Source: RGIG5952 sp045627605 (GTDB lineage: Bacteria > Verrucomicrobiota > Kiritimatiellia > RFP12 > JAAYLN01). From it: a stretch of 47,014 nt of DNA. Positions 1 to 7,316 of this stretch are shown here, one piece after another. Both the position numbers and the translations under genes were made by a program. The notes below the pieces were generated by a model. That model was not told the origin of the DNA and made no database searches. It was given only the letters and a program-made list of their open reading frames with translations. Each line of letters begins with the position of its first letter. The first letter of the stretch is position 1. The DNA lies in NCBI GenBank assembly GCA_045627605.1, contig JAZQOA010000002.1, forward strand, positions 1 to 47,014. The letters run 5' to 3'.

Positions 1-213
1 GTGCTCCTCCGCTGCAAGGTGGGGCACTTCACGCGCGGCGTGGCCTTCGGCTCCCGGGCGTTCGTCGACGCGGTATTCGAAAGCCACCGCGGCCATTTCG
101 GCGCGAAGCGCAGGACCGGCGCCCGCGCCGTCGGCTGGTGCCTGGACTGGGGCGGCGAACCCCTCTGCGCCGCGCGCGACCTCAAAAAGTCCCCGGTCTC
201 AATTTCCGCGTAG
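1..213 (+). CDS. C-terminal end of a RAYT-type (REP-associated Y1) transposase, partial
   Basis: The frame is open from the first base and stops at 211-213, so the gene begins outside the window. The visible 70 residues contain the pattern GSRAFVDAVFE followed by RFG-like KRRTGAR and a closing LCAARDLK segment. I recognise this tail from transposase-like proteins of the REP-associated tyrosine (Y1) family, common in PVC bacteria. The catalytic HUH and Tyr motifs lie upstream and cannot be seen, so intactness is unknown. RAYTs are single-copy domesticated relatives of IS200/IS605 transposases that act on short palindromic REP sequences. REP-like palindromes occur at 27696-27928. The family call is from memory of its tail, hence moderate confidence. 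Confidence 0.55.
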   Translation: MLLRCKVGHFTRGVAFGSRAFVDAVFESHRGHFGAKRRTGARAVGWCLDWGGEPLCAARDLKKSPVSISA

Positions 214-245
214 AAAGGCAATTGCTAATGTGTTGCATGCGAAAA

Positions 246-275
246 ACTAAGGGACTGTCCCTTTATTGAAAGGAA
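246..275 (+). repeat. Short palindrome upstream of crcB
   Basis: AAGGGA and TCCCTT flank a 3-base CTG centre just before the crcB ribosome binding site. It could be a small hairpin in the leader or a dispersed palindromic element. The pseudoknot-forming pattern of the fluoride (crcB) riboswitch was looked for here and not recognised. Confidence 0.35.
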
Positions 276-279
276 GGAA

Positions 280-636
280 ATGAACTGGTTCGTGGTATTT
301 GTCGGGGGTGGTGTTGGAAGTGTCGCAAGGTATGCGCTTTCAATCATGCTTAACGGGCGGGGTACAATTGTCGCCAATGTCACCGGATGTTTTTTGATTG
401 GGTTGCTGGGGGCTCTTTCCTCTCGAATGGGGTGGGGGGAGTCAACGCGACTTATGCTGACGGTTGGCCTTTGCGGTGGTTTTACGACGTTTTCGACTTT
501 TTCAAGCGAGTGCCTGTCTTTTATCAAGGATGGCAACTGGCTTGCCGCCGCGTTTTATATTGCCGCCAGCGTTGTCTTGGGTATCGTCGCGGTTTTCATC
601 GGCTGGTGGATTGGCGCGGCTTCGTCAAGGGGCTGA
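280..636 (+). CDS. crcB: Fluoride ion channel CrcB/FluC
   Basis: 118 residues, the usual length of a single-domain Fluc channel, which works as a dual-topology homodimer in the inner membrane and exports fluoride. The sequence shows the N-terminal GGGVGSVARY signature (residues 9-18), the NVTGCFLIG segment of helix 2, and the GLCGGFTTFSTFSSE segment around the broken third helix with the conserved Phe and Thr/Ser that line the pore. Four hydrophobic stretches fit four helices. The start has a good ribosome binding site (AGGAAGG). The next gene begins 12 bases after the stop, so the two may be cotranscribed. Only one crcB copy is visible, consistent with a homodimer. Confidence 0.93.
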   Translation: MNWFVVFVGGGVGSVARYALSIMLNGRGTIVANVTGCFLIGLLGALSSRMGWGESTRLMLTVGLCGGFTTFSTFSSECLSFIKDGNWLAAAFYIAASVVLGIVAVFIGWWIGAASSRG

Positions 637-648
637 TGCGAGCAAAAA

Positions 649-1272
649 GTGATTCATTCAGGACTCAATAAAATCAACGGCGTCTCCGTCGAGGTCCTCC
701 GCAAGAACACGCGCCGCATGAGCATCAGGATCGCTCCTGATGGCGTGGTGCGTCTTTCCGTTCCGAAATGGCGGGCGACGCTTCAGCAAGGCGAATTTTT
801 CATCCTTTCCAAATGGAACTGGGTGCTGAAGACAAGGAACAAGGTGCTGTCTCGTCCGCCTGTCGCACATCGGGAGCCCTGTCCTGGCGAAATCAACGCG
901 TTGGAAAAGCTTCTCACCGAACTCAACGCCGCGTGGGGCGAAAAACTCGGCGAATCCAATGTCGCGTGGAGTATCCGCGCCGTGAAGACCTACTGGGGGT
1001 GTTGCCATTGGCGCACACGTGAAATCATCTACAACGCCGAACTTGCCCATGCGCCGCGCGAACTTGTCGAGTATGTGGTCGTCCATGAATTAACCCACTT
1101 CGCCGTCCACAACCATGGCCCGCTTTTTTACGCGCTTATGGATGAACGCCTCCCCCCGTGGCGGACATTGCGCCAACTTCTCAACAAGCGCGAGTGGGGG
1201 CGTGACGCCGGGATGTCAAGCGGGCCCCCTGCCAACCGGCAGGCGGATTTCGTCCAACTTGAACTTTGGTAG
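649..1272 (+). CDS. YgjP-like (DUF45) zinc metallohydrolase
   Basis: 207 residues. The motif HELTH (His146, Glu147, His150) followed by His156 in NHGPLFY is the zinc-binding and catalytic pattern of the YgjP/WLM-like metallopeptidase family. The preceding YWGCCHWRTREI segment is also typical of it. I chose the GTG at 649 because the family's N-terminal beta-strand region (VEVLRKNTRRMSIRI) starts right after it; an ATG at 718 would cut into that region. Spacing to crcB is 12 bases. The substrate is unknown for most family members. No signal peptide is seen, so it is probably cytoplasmic. Confidence 0.85.
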   Translation: MIHSGLNKINGVSVEVLRKNTRRMSIRIAPDGVVRLSVPKWRATLQQGEFFILSKWNWVLKTRNKVLSRPPVAHREPCPGEINALEKLLTELNAAWGEKLGESNVAWSIRAVKTYWGCCHWRTREIIYNAELAHAPRELVEYVVVHELTHFAVHNHGPLFYALMDERLPPWRTLRQLLNKREWGRDAGMSSGPPANRQADFVQLELW

Positions 1273-1309
1273 GCGGAAGCCTGGCAACCGTGCTACTTGT
1301 TGGCGTTGC

Positions 1310-2218
1310 CTAAGCCTTGCGGACGGGTTTGCTCGTGCTTTCCGAAATTTTCGCAACGACATCCGCGGCAAAAGAGTCATCGGGAAACGCCGCCTCATAG
1401 ATGTTTAGCCCGAGTTTGCGCGCCTTCCCGACGCCGAGCGGATGGTAGGGTTCGACATCAATCCCCGTGATGCGCGGAAACCTTTCGGCGAGTTCGCCGA
1501 TTCCCCTAAGTTCCGCCTCGCTGTCGTTCAGTCCCGGAATCATCGGGCAGCGCAGCGTAATCGAATGTCCCGCGCCAGTGGCTTCCGCGAGAATTTGCAG
1601 ATTGTCGAGAATCGGCCTGTTGGGAACTCCGGTAAACTCAAGGTGCTTTTGCGGGTCGGTGGTCTTGACATCGAAAAGAAAGAGATCGACATACGGCAGG
1701 ACGGCTTCAAGAGTTTCGCGCCGCACAAATCCACAAGTCTCCACGGCCGTGTGGAGCCCCGCGCCCTTGGCCATTTGGAGAATTTCGACTGAGAAGTCGC
1801 GGTGCGCGAGCGGCTCTCCGCCGGAAAGCGTGATTCCGCCTCCCGAATTGTCGTAAAAGGGCTTGTCCTTCATCACTTCGGCGAATACTTCGCCCGATGT
1901 CATTTCCCTGCCGCAAATTTCGAGCGCACCTGCCAGGCAGGCGTCCGCGCAGGCACCGCAGGCCACGCATTTCGCGCGGTCGAGGTCGTGGCGGACGGCG
2001 TCGACGAGATGCGTCCCGTGCATGCACGTCGCCGCGCACATCCCGCAACGCACGCACTTCTCCCCGTTGAAAAGCAACTGTGGCCGCGACTCCCAGCTTT
2101 CGGGGTTGTGGCACCACTTGCAACGCAGCGGACATCCCTTGAGGAACACGGTGGTCCGTATGCCGGGGCCGTCTTTCGTGGCGAATTTCTCGATTTCAAA
2201 AACACAGGCGCTTGTCAT
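1310..2218 (-). CDS. Glycyl-radical enzyme activating enzyme (PflA-like radical SAM protein)
   Basis: 302 residues. Cys29, Cys33 and Cys36 (CPLRCKWC) bind the radical-SAM 4Fe-4S cluster. Next come two ferredoxin-like clusters (CVRCGMCAATC and CVACGACADAC, about residues 54-95), which mark the longer activases of the HpdA/CutD/YjjW type rather than short PflA. SGGEPL, the SAM-binding glycine-rich motif, is present. Such enzymes generate the glycyl radical on a partner enzyme under anoxic conditions. No glycyl-radical enzyme is encoded in the window, so the partner is unknown. The gene lies 12 bases after ispF on the same strand and has a weak ribosome binding site, which suggests translation coupled to ispF. 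Confidence 0.88.
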   Translation of the reverse strand: MTSACVFEIEKFATKDGPGIRTTVFLKGCPLRCKWCHNPESWESRPQLLFNGEKCVRCGMCAATCMHGTHLVDAVRHDLDRAKCVACGACADACLAGALEICGREMTSGEVFAEVMKDKPFYDNSGGGITLSGGEPLAHRDFSVEILQMAKGAGLHTAVETCGFVRRETLEAVLPYVDLFLFDVKTTDPQKHLEFTGVPNRPILDNLQILAEATGAGHSITLRCPMIPGLNDSEAELRGIGELAERFPRITGIDVEPYHPLGVGKARKLGLNIYEAAFPDDSFAADVVAKISESTSKPVRKA

Positions 2219-2230
2219 GGCCGTCTTTGC

Positions 2231-2698
2231 TCATGCAAGCAGGGCGACGCAGTGCGCTTCGATGCCGATGCCGGCACCGATGTCGTCCATTTTCTCGTTT
2301 GTCTTGCCCTTGACTGAAACCTGGGGGAGGTCGACGCCGAGGAGCGAGGCGATGCGGGCGCGGATGGCTTCCACGTGCGGTCTTAGCCTGGGCTTCTCGC
2401 AGATGACCGTGGCGTCGATGTTGGAGACCGCAAACCCCGCGCCGGCGACTTCCGCTACGACGGATTCAAGCAATTTGGCGGAATCCGCGCCACTCCATTT
2501 CGGATCGGTGTCGGGAAAATGCGAGCCGATGTCGCCGAGCGCCGCGGCTCCAAGCAGGGCGTCGATGACGGCATGGAGAAGCACGTCGGCATCGGAATGC
2601 CCTTTCAAACCTGGCGAACCGGGGATGTGGACGCCGCCCAGCATCAGCGGACGACCCTCCTCAAAACGGTGCGAGTCGTATCCGTAGCCTATGCGCAT
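2231..2698 (-). CDS. ispF: 2-C-methyl-D-erythritol 2,4-cyclodiphosphate synthase
   Basis: 155 residues, the standard IspF length. It catalyses the fifth step of the MEP isoprenoid pathway, converting CDP-ME 2-phosphate to MEcPP in a cytoplasmic homotrimer. The divalent metal ligands are visible as Asp8 and His10 (GYDSHR) and His42 (SDADVLLH). The conserved DIGSHFPDTDP and a variant KGKTNEK segment follow. The C-terminal motif differs slightly from the common TTEKLGFTGRGEGI pattern, but no key residue is missing. It sits between two unrelated metabolic genes with 12-base gaps on each side, as part of a minus-strand transcription unit. Confidence 0.96.
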   Translation of the reverse strand: MRIGYGYDSHRFEEGRPLMLGGVHIPGSPGLKGHSDADVLLHAVIDALLGAAALGDIGSHFPDTDPKWSGADSAKLLESVVAEVAGAGFAVSNIDATVICEKPRLRPHVEAIRARIASLLGVDLPQVSVKGKTNEKMDDIGAGIGIEAHCVALLA

Positions 2699-2710
2699 GG
2701 AAGTTCCCCG

Positions 2711-4690
2711 CTAAAGTTCGAACAGGACGAAGTCGAGTGGCGCGATTTTGCGGCGCCCGGAATATTCCCGTCCGTCGCCGAGACTGACCGACCAGTCGAC
2801 GGATTGCTTTTCATTCGTCAAGTTGGCCAACAGACCCAGCGCCTTGTCGCGCGTCCAGTAGGCGGACATGCCGACGGCCTTGCTGCCGCCTGTCGAGGTG
2901 ATGCCTTCGCCCGGTGCCGCGTGGTGCTCGTATTTCGTGAGTTCCGCCAGCTCTTTTTCGTGCTCCTTGTAGAATTCGAGGACGCAGCGGCTCTTCCCGC
3001 TGTAGTCGACGCAAAGCGCCGCGTGGTGCAGGAGCGCGGCGAGCGCAAGGGCGCGCATGTTTCCCGGCGTCCGCTTGTCGGCGGGAAGCATGACGCAAAT
3101 CGAGCGCGGCGCGATGTTGACGAAGTGCACCTGCGGCGTGAACATTTCCGGGAATATCTCGAAATACTCGCTCTCCTCGACGAGAATGTTGTCCCCGAGG
3201 TTCTCGATGGCGAGGCTTGGCACGTTGGTGAGGTGGAGGTTCAGCTTGCCTTCCTCGCCGATTTTCGCGCGGCTCCACTCCATGAGGTCGAGGAGGCGGT
3301 CGTTATCCCAGTGGCGCCGGCCGCCATTGTGGTTTTCGTTGATGCATTCGAGCCCCATGCACCAGTCGTAGTAGAGGCCGCTGAAGGCATGGTTGTCGAG
3401 TACCTTTTCAATGGCGTCGCGCCGCACCTTGTACCAGTCGCTTTCGAGGCACATCTGTATGCCGAAAAGCGAAGTTCCGAAAAAGGTCTCCATGAATTTC
3501 TCGCCCTTGACGACGCGGCGCGCGCATTTCTCTCCGAGCGCGGCGAAGTCGCCGGCCTCGGGGTGCCATTCCTTGCAGGAAAAGTAGGGGACGACATCGA
3601 TGCCGGCGTTCCGCGCGGCGTTGAGCGTGGCGTCCATCTTCGCCATTTCATCCGCCGGGTAGGGCGGGTAGGAGACGTCGCGCCAGAAGATGCCGTTGCC
3701 GTAGCAGTCGCCGTCGTTGTGGACGCGCTGGAGCCTCACGCCGAACTGCGCGTATTCGGCGAGTTCCTCTTGCGAGGGCCAACGGTCATTGAAGGCGGCG
3801 TCGTACTTGAGCACCGTCCCCGTGATGTCGATCGGGACGATGTTCTTGCGGACGAACGGCAGCGCGAGCCGATAGGTGAAACGGTAGGTGCCGGCCTTGA
3901 GGATGTTGCCTGCGCGCGGGGAGTCGAGCGGGGCAAAGGTCGCCTCGTAGCGCCAGGGGTCGCGCACTTCGCAGACCGAACCCTGGGCGAGTCCGGGGAA
4001 GTCGTTGCCGATACCGTCCCAGGCCCCAAGGTCATCGCCGAGCGACATTTCAATGGCTTCGGCGCCGTTTTTCACGAAGACAACGGAGAGCGGGAGGTGG
4101 CGCGAACGGTAGGCTGGGAGGTCGGAACGGCTCTTGGCGTGGTGAAGGTCGATCCACTGGCATGGGTTCTGGAGCTCGACTGCCCAGCTTGCCGCCGAGC
4201 AGGGGCGGACTGCCACGCGGTCGAAATCGTCGCGCAAGGCGAGTTGACCGATGCTGACAAAGCCAAGGTCGATGTCGCGGTCGAGCGTGATGGAAATCTC
4301 GTGTTCCGCCGCGCCGCTCTTGCGGTATTTCACGGCGTGGCGCACGGTGGCGCCCTCAAGCACCTTGCCGTCGGCGTCGGTGAAGACCGTTTCGGCAGAG
4401 ACCGTCACCGTGCCGTCGGGTGCCGGAACGGCCGAAAACGCCGTCGCCTTCGAGTTGGCGGTTTCGTAGTGGTGGTACTGCCGCCAGCCGCCGCGCACCC
4501 AGGGACAGAGCGACGAGGACTGCGGCGCGACGAGGAGATTGCCTCCCGTGCCGTTCGTGACATAGGCGCCGACGAGTTCGCCGCCGCGTGAGGTGTCGTG
4601 GACCCAGCGCACATAGTCGTTTTCAATGGTGACGATGCCGTCGCTTTCCGAAAGCGAGAGCCCGGGGAGGTACTTGGATTTCGTGGTCAT
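2711..4690 (-). CDS. Unrecognised large protein, probable TIM-barrel glycosidase-like
   Basis: 659 residues, no signal peptide. I do not recognise the family with certainty. The first half is beta-rich and resembles the N-terminal sandwich of carbohydrate-active enzymes. From about residue 330 there are barrel-like elements: FWRDVSYPPYP, AGIDVVPYFSCKEWHPE and GLYYDWCMGLECINENH with Asp442 at the end of a predicted strand, then a small beta domain at the C-terminus. Uncharacterised proteins of this build occur in Lentisphaerota and related phyla. The start has a good ribosome binding site (AAAGGAAA). It lies 38 bases downstream of the double hydrolase gene, so a joint role in polysaccharide breakdown is plausible but inferred. 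Confidence 0.6.
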   Translation of the reverse strand: MTTKSKYLPGLSLSESDGIVTIENDYVRWVHDTSRGGELVGAYVTNGTGGNLLVAPQSSSLCPWVRGGWRQYHHYETANSKATAFSAVPAPDGTVTVSAETVFTDADGKVLEGATVRHAVKYRKSGAAEHEISITLDRDIDLGFVSIGQLALRDDFDRVAVRPCSAASWAVELQNPCQWIDLHHAKSRSDLPAYRSRHLPLSVVFVKNGAEAIEMSLGDDLGAWDGIGNDFPGLAQGSVCEVRDPWRYEATFAPLDSPRAGNILKAGTYRFTYRLALPFVRKNIVPIDITGTVLKYDAAFNDRWPSQEELAEYAQFGVRLQRVHNDGDCYGNGIFWRDVSYPPYPADEMAKMDATLNAARNAGIDVVPYFSCKEWHPEAGDFAALGEKCARRVVKGEKFMETFFGTSLFGIQMCLESDWYKVRRDAIEKVLDNHAFSGLYYDWCMGLECINENHNGGRRHWDNDRLLDLMEWSRAKIGEEGKLNLHLTNVPSLAIENLGDNILVEESEYFEIFPEMFTPQVHFVNIAPRSICVMLPADKRTPGNMRALALAALLHHAALCVDYSGKSRCVLEFYKEHEKELAELTKYEHHAAPGEGITSTGGSKAVGMSAYWTRDKALGLLANLTNEKQSVDWSVSLGDGREYSGRRKIAPLDFVLFEL

Positions 4691-4728
4691 GCTTGAATTT
4701 CCTTTGGGGCGTTACCGATGCGCGGGTG

Positions 4729-6423
4729 TTAGTTCCCCGCGCTCATGAAAAGTTTTTCGCGGAGGGCGTCGAGCTCCTTGTTGAGCTCGGTGTCTTTGGC
4801 CGTAGGTGCGCGATGCCCGACTTCGCGTATGCGCATCGTCCGCCACTCTTCAGGAATGGCGTTGGCGATTGCGAACTGCGCGGGCGGAGGATTGGAATGG
4901 TCGGAAAGCGCCGGCGTGATGAGCACGGGGATGCGGAGTCGCTTCGCCGCGGCCACGCCGTCGTAATAAGAGAGCGCCTTCATGCAGTCGGGGTCGGAAA
5001 GCGCCTTGCTCCGGCGGGTGCTGCCGGGACCGTCGCCCTTGACGTCGAAGGCGAACTGCATGGGGCCCGCGAGCGTGGGGACGTTGATTTCGCCGGCTCG
5101 GAAACGCCTGTCCCACGGGAGCATCAGCACGCCCATGCCGCCGCCGAGACTGCCGCCGGAATAGTTGAGGTTGTCCGCGACGTCGGGGAACATGTCGATC
5201 ATGACGGACGCCGCAGCCCAGAGGTCGGTGATCGCCCCGCCGATCACGTAGGTGTCGCGCGACTTGATGCCGTACCCGGCGTGTGCGCCCGGTTCCCACG
5301 GGATCTCGGCGCACTGGGAAAGGCCAAGGCCGCGGATGCAGGGCAGGCAGACGGTAAGGCCGGGGTTGCTGGCGGTCGGCGGCGTGGCGGGGTTGCCATA
5401 GCCTTGGCCGATGAGCAGGCCGCCGGTGGATTTCTCAGGCCTTGCGATCCACATGCCGATTTCGACGCCGTCGTAGTTCGTGAAGCGGATTTGGCGGATT
5501 TTGATTTTCGGGTCGGGCGACCAGACTTCCTTTTCGACCTTGTAGGTCGGCACATGCGCCGTGGCCTTGGCGTAGAGCCCTTTCCAGAAGTCGTCGAAAT
5601 CGGCCGGCGGCGGCGGGGCCTCGACCTTGAGGAGGTCTTCGGGCGAGTAGCCGAAGGTCGGGTCGAAGGAAATGTAGTCGGGGATGTCCGCCATCGGCTT
5701 GCCGGTCATGAACTCGACAATCGGCGAAACATCGTCGAAACCGTGCGGGTGGTGGCCGTAGGGCGGGCGGGAAATTACGTCGATTTTGCCACCGGCGGCC
5801 TTGAAGCGCTCAATGAACGTCTCGGAGTTGAGTCTGGGGATGACTAAGTTGTCGGCGCCGCCGTAAACGTGAACAATGGGGATGCCGGCTTGGGCGATGA
5901 TTGCCGCCATGTTGACCGGCATGCGCGGGTCGTTGTCCCAGCCGTCTTTCGGGCGGCGGTTTTCCCAGGGGCCGATATCGTGGGGAAAGGCCTCAAGAGT
6001 GAGGAGCGGGGCGTCGAGGTAGATGCGTTCGATCAGCTCCGGGTAGGTCGCGGCGTAGCGGATTGAGTAGAAGCCGCCCCAGCTCATGCCGATGAGCTTG
6101 GCTTTCGGGGCGAAGCCAAGCTTGCCGACGAGGAATTCCTGGAAGGCCTTGAAAACGGGGAGAACTTCGTCTGCCGCGCGTGCCGCGTGGGCTTCGAGCG
6201 TGACATGGTGGAAGCCTCGGTGCAGGAGTGCCGGTACGCCGGTTCTCTCGACAAAGGCATCCGCCCACTGCATCGTCCAGGTCCAGGGTGAACCGGGCGC
6301 GGGGCATTTGGGCTCCACGACCCAGCCGATGTAGCCGTCGAAGTCAAATCTCGTGCGCCTGTAGCCGTGCCAGACGTCGGTGCCAATGATCTTGTGGCCG
6401 CAATCCTCAAGTGTTTTTTCCAT
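4729..6423 (-). CDS. Tandem alpha/beta-hydrolase protein: N-terminal hydrolase fused to an acetyl xylan esterase-like domain
   Basis: 564 residues from ATG 6423. The N-terminal half has a serine nucleophile in GMSWGG (Ser114), a probable Asp191 and a His-rich PYGHHPHG near 224. The second half (from about residue 255) begins with the FDDFWKGLY/RFTNYDGVEIGMWIARP pattern of the AXE1/cephalosporin-C deacetylase family. It has its own nucleophile elbow SGGSLGG (Ser425), Asp in LSDHSNPP and His in EVGHRAP. Each domain therefore keeps an apparent triad. A TTG at 6444 in the same frame lies inside the promoter, so ATG 6423 is the better start. No signal peptide is seen. It probably removes acyl groups from imported oligosaccharides; the exact substrate is unknown. 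Confidence 0.82.
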   Translation of the reverse strand: MEKTLEDCGHKIIGTDVWHGYRRTRFDFDGYIGWVVEPKCPAPGSPWTWTMQWADAFVERTGVPALLHRGFHHVTLEAHAARAADEVLPVFKAFQEFLVGKLGFAPKAKLIGMSWGGFYSIRYAATYPELIERIYLDAPLLTLEAFPHDIGPWENRRPKDGWDNDPRMPVNMAAIIAQAGIPIVHVYGGADNLVIPRLNSETFIERFKAAGGKIDVISRPPYGHHPHGFDDVSPIVEFMTGKPMADIPDYISFDPTFGYSPEDLLKVEAPPPPADFDDFWKGLYAKATAHVPTYKVEKEVWSPDPKIKIRQIRFTNYDGVEIGMWIARPEKSTGGLLIGQGYGNPATPPTASNPGLTVCLPCIRGLGLSQCAEIPWEPGAHAGYGIKSRDTYVIGGAITDLWAAASVMIDMFPDVADNLNYSGGSLGGGMGVLMLPWDRRFRAGEINVPTLAGPMQFAFDVKGDGPGSTRRSKALSDPDCMKALSYYDGVAAAKRLRIPVLITPALSDHSNPPPAQFAIANAIPEEWRTMRIREVGHRAPTAKDTELNKELDALREKLFMSAGN

Positions 6424-6461
6424 AGTAGGCTTAATATACCGCAAAGGCCGAGTTTGTGCAA
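6421..6461 (-). promoter_or_regulatory. Sigma-70 type promoter giving a near-leaderless mRNA for the double hydrolase operon
   Basis: On the minus strand TTGCAC (6461-6456), a 17-base spacer and TATATT (6438-6433) form a good promoter. Only 9 bases separate the -10 from ATG 6423, so transcription should start 1-3 bases before the start codon. This also rules out the TTG at 6444 as a start. Confidence 0.65.
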
Positions 6462-6480
6462 CGGCCTTCGCCGCGCGGAC

Positions 6481-6516
6481 TTTCCCATTGACAAGATTCG
6501 TGGCAAATGGGAAAAT
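6481..6516 (+). promoter_or_regulatory. Putative purC promoter embedded in a 9-bp inverted repeat
   Basis: TTTCCCATT (6481-6489) and its exact complement AATGGGAAA (6506-6514) are separated by 16 bases. TTGACA (6488-6493) overlaps the left arm, and a weak -10, GAAAAT (6511-6516), overlaps the right arm after a 17-base spacer. A repressor bound to both arms would cover the promoter. The site matches neither the E. coli PurR box nor a purine riboswitch. Confidence 0.5.
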
Positions 6517-6551
6517 TAAATCCTTGTTTTTTTCAGTTTAGGAGTTAATCG

Positions 6552-7232
6552 ATGAAGCTTGTTTACAAAGGTAAGACGAAGGATGTTTTCGAGCTTGAGA
6601 ACGGCAACTACCTCCTCAAGTTCAAGGACGACTGCACGGGCAAGGACGGCGTGTTCGACCCTGGCGAGAATTCGGTCGGGCTCACGATCGAAGGTGTCGG
6701 CGACGTCAACCTGCGCATGACGGACTATTTCTTCAAGAAGGTCAACGCGGCCGGCATCAAAACGCACTTCGTGAAGGCGAATCTGGGCGATACGACCATG
6801 GAGGTCTTGCCCGCCAAGGTCTTTGGCCACGGCCTCGAGGTCATTTGCCGCTACAAGGCGGTTGGCAGCTTCTTCAAGCGCTATGGCGAGTACATCGAGC
6901 TTGGCTCCGATCTCCCCGCCTATGTCGAGATGACGTTCAAGAACGACGAGAAGGGCGACCCACTCGTGACCAAGGATGCCCTCGTCGCCCTCGGCATCAT
7001 GTCCGAGACCCAGTACGACGACATCAAGGAGATGACCCAGGCCATCACCAAGATCGTCGCGGACGACCTCAAGGACAAGGGCATGGATCTCTACGACATC
7101 AAGTTTGAGTTCGGCTACGACAAGGATGGCGGCGTGATGCTCATCGACGAGATTGCCTCGGGCAACATGCGTGTCTACAAGGACGGCGAGTACATCGATC
7201 CGATGACGCTCTCAAAGCTTTTCTTCGCGTAA
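6552..7232 (+). CDS. purC: Phosphoribosylaminoimidazole-succinocarboxamide synthase (SAICAR synthetase)
   Basis: 226 residues, a typical bacterial single-domain PurC. It ligates aspartate to CAIR with ATP in de novo purine synthesis. Family features include the N-terminal YKGKTKDVFE nucleotide-binding loop, FDPGENSVG, KVFGHGLEVICRY, YVEMTFKNDEKGDP and the C-terminal LIDEIASGNMRVY. The ribosome binding site AGGAG lies 8 bases before ATG 6552. The gene stands alone: its promoter diverges from the hydrolase operon and it ends in a strong terminator shared with kdsA. Confidence 0.97.
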   Translation: MKLVYKGKTKDVFELENGNYLLKFKDDCTGKDGVFDPGENSVGLTIEGVGDVNLRMTDYFFKKVNAAGIKTHFVKANLGDTTMEVLPAKVFGHGLEVICRYKAVGSFFKRYGEYIELGSDLPAYVEMTFKNDEKGDPLVTKDALVALGIMSETQYDDIKEMTQAITKIVADDLKDKGMDLYDIKFEFGYDKDGGVMLIDEIASGNMRVYKDGEYIDPMTLSKLFFA

Positions 7233-7253
7233 AACGCAATTTCCAATTAATGC

Positions 7254-7289
7254 AAGGAGGCGGCAGGACTTAGGTCTTGCCGCCTCCTT
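7254..7289. terminator. Strong bidirectional terminator between purC and kdsA
   Basis: AAGGAGGCGGCA (7254-7265) pairs perfectly with TGCCGCCTCCTT (7278-7289). A further GAC/GTC inside extends the stem to about 16 pairs around a TTAG loop. The run of T after the stem is short on both strands. The position, 21 bases after purC and 27 bases before the end of convergent kdsA, fits a shared terminator. Confidence 0.8.
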
Positions 7290-7316
7290 TGTCTTGGAAT
7301 CGAAAAGAGCAAGACC

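Noticed and set aside
214..279. Fluoride riboswitch before crcB
   Set aside because: The gap is only 66 bases and lacks the conserved pseudoknot-forming segments; only a short palindrome is present.
2519..4591. A 690-codon open frame on the plus strand opposite the TIM-barrel-like gene
   Set aside because: It mirrors the third-position GC of the minus-strand gene, has no ribosome binding site and no recognisable motif; the opposite strand has clear start, operon context and protein-like sequence.
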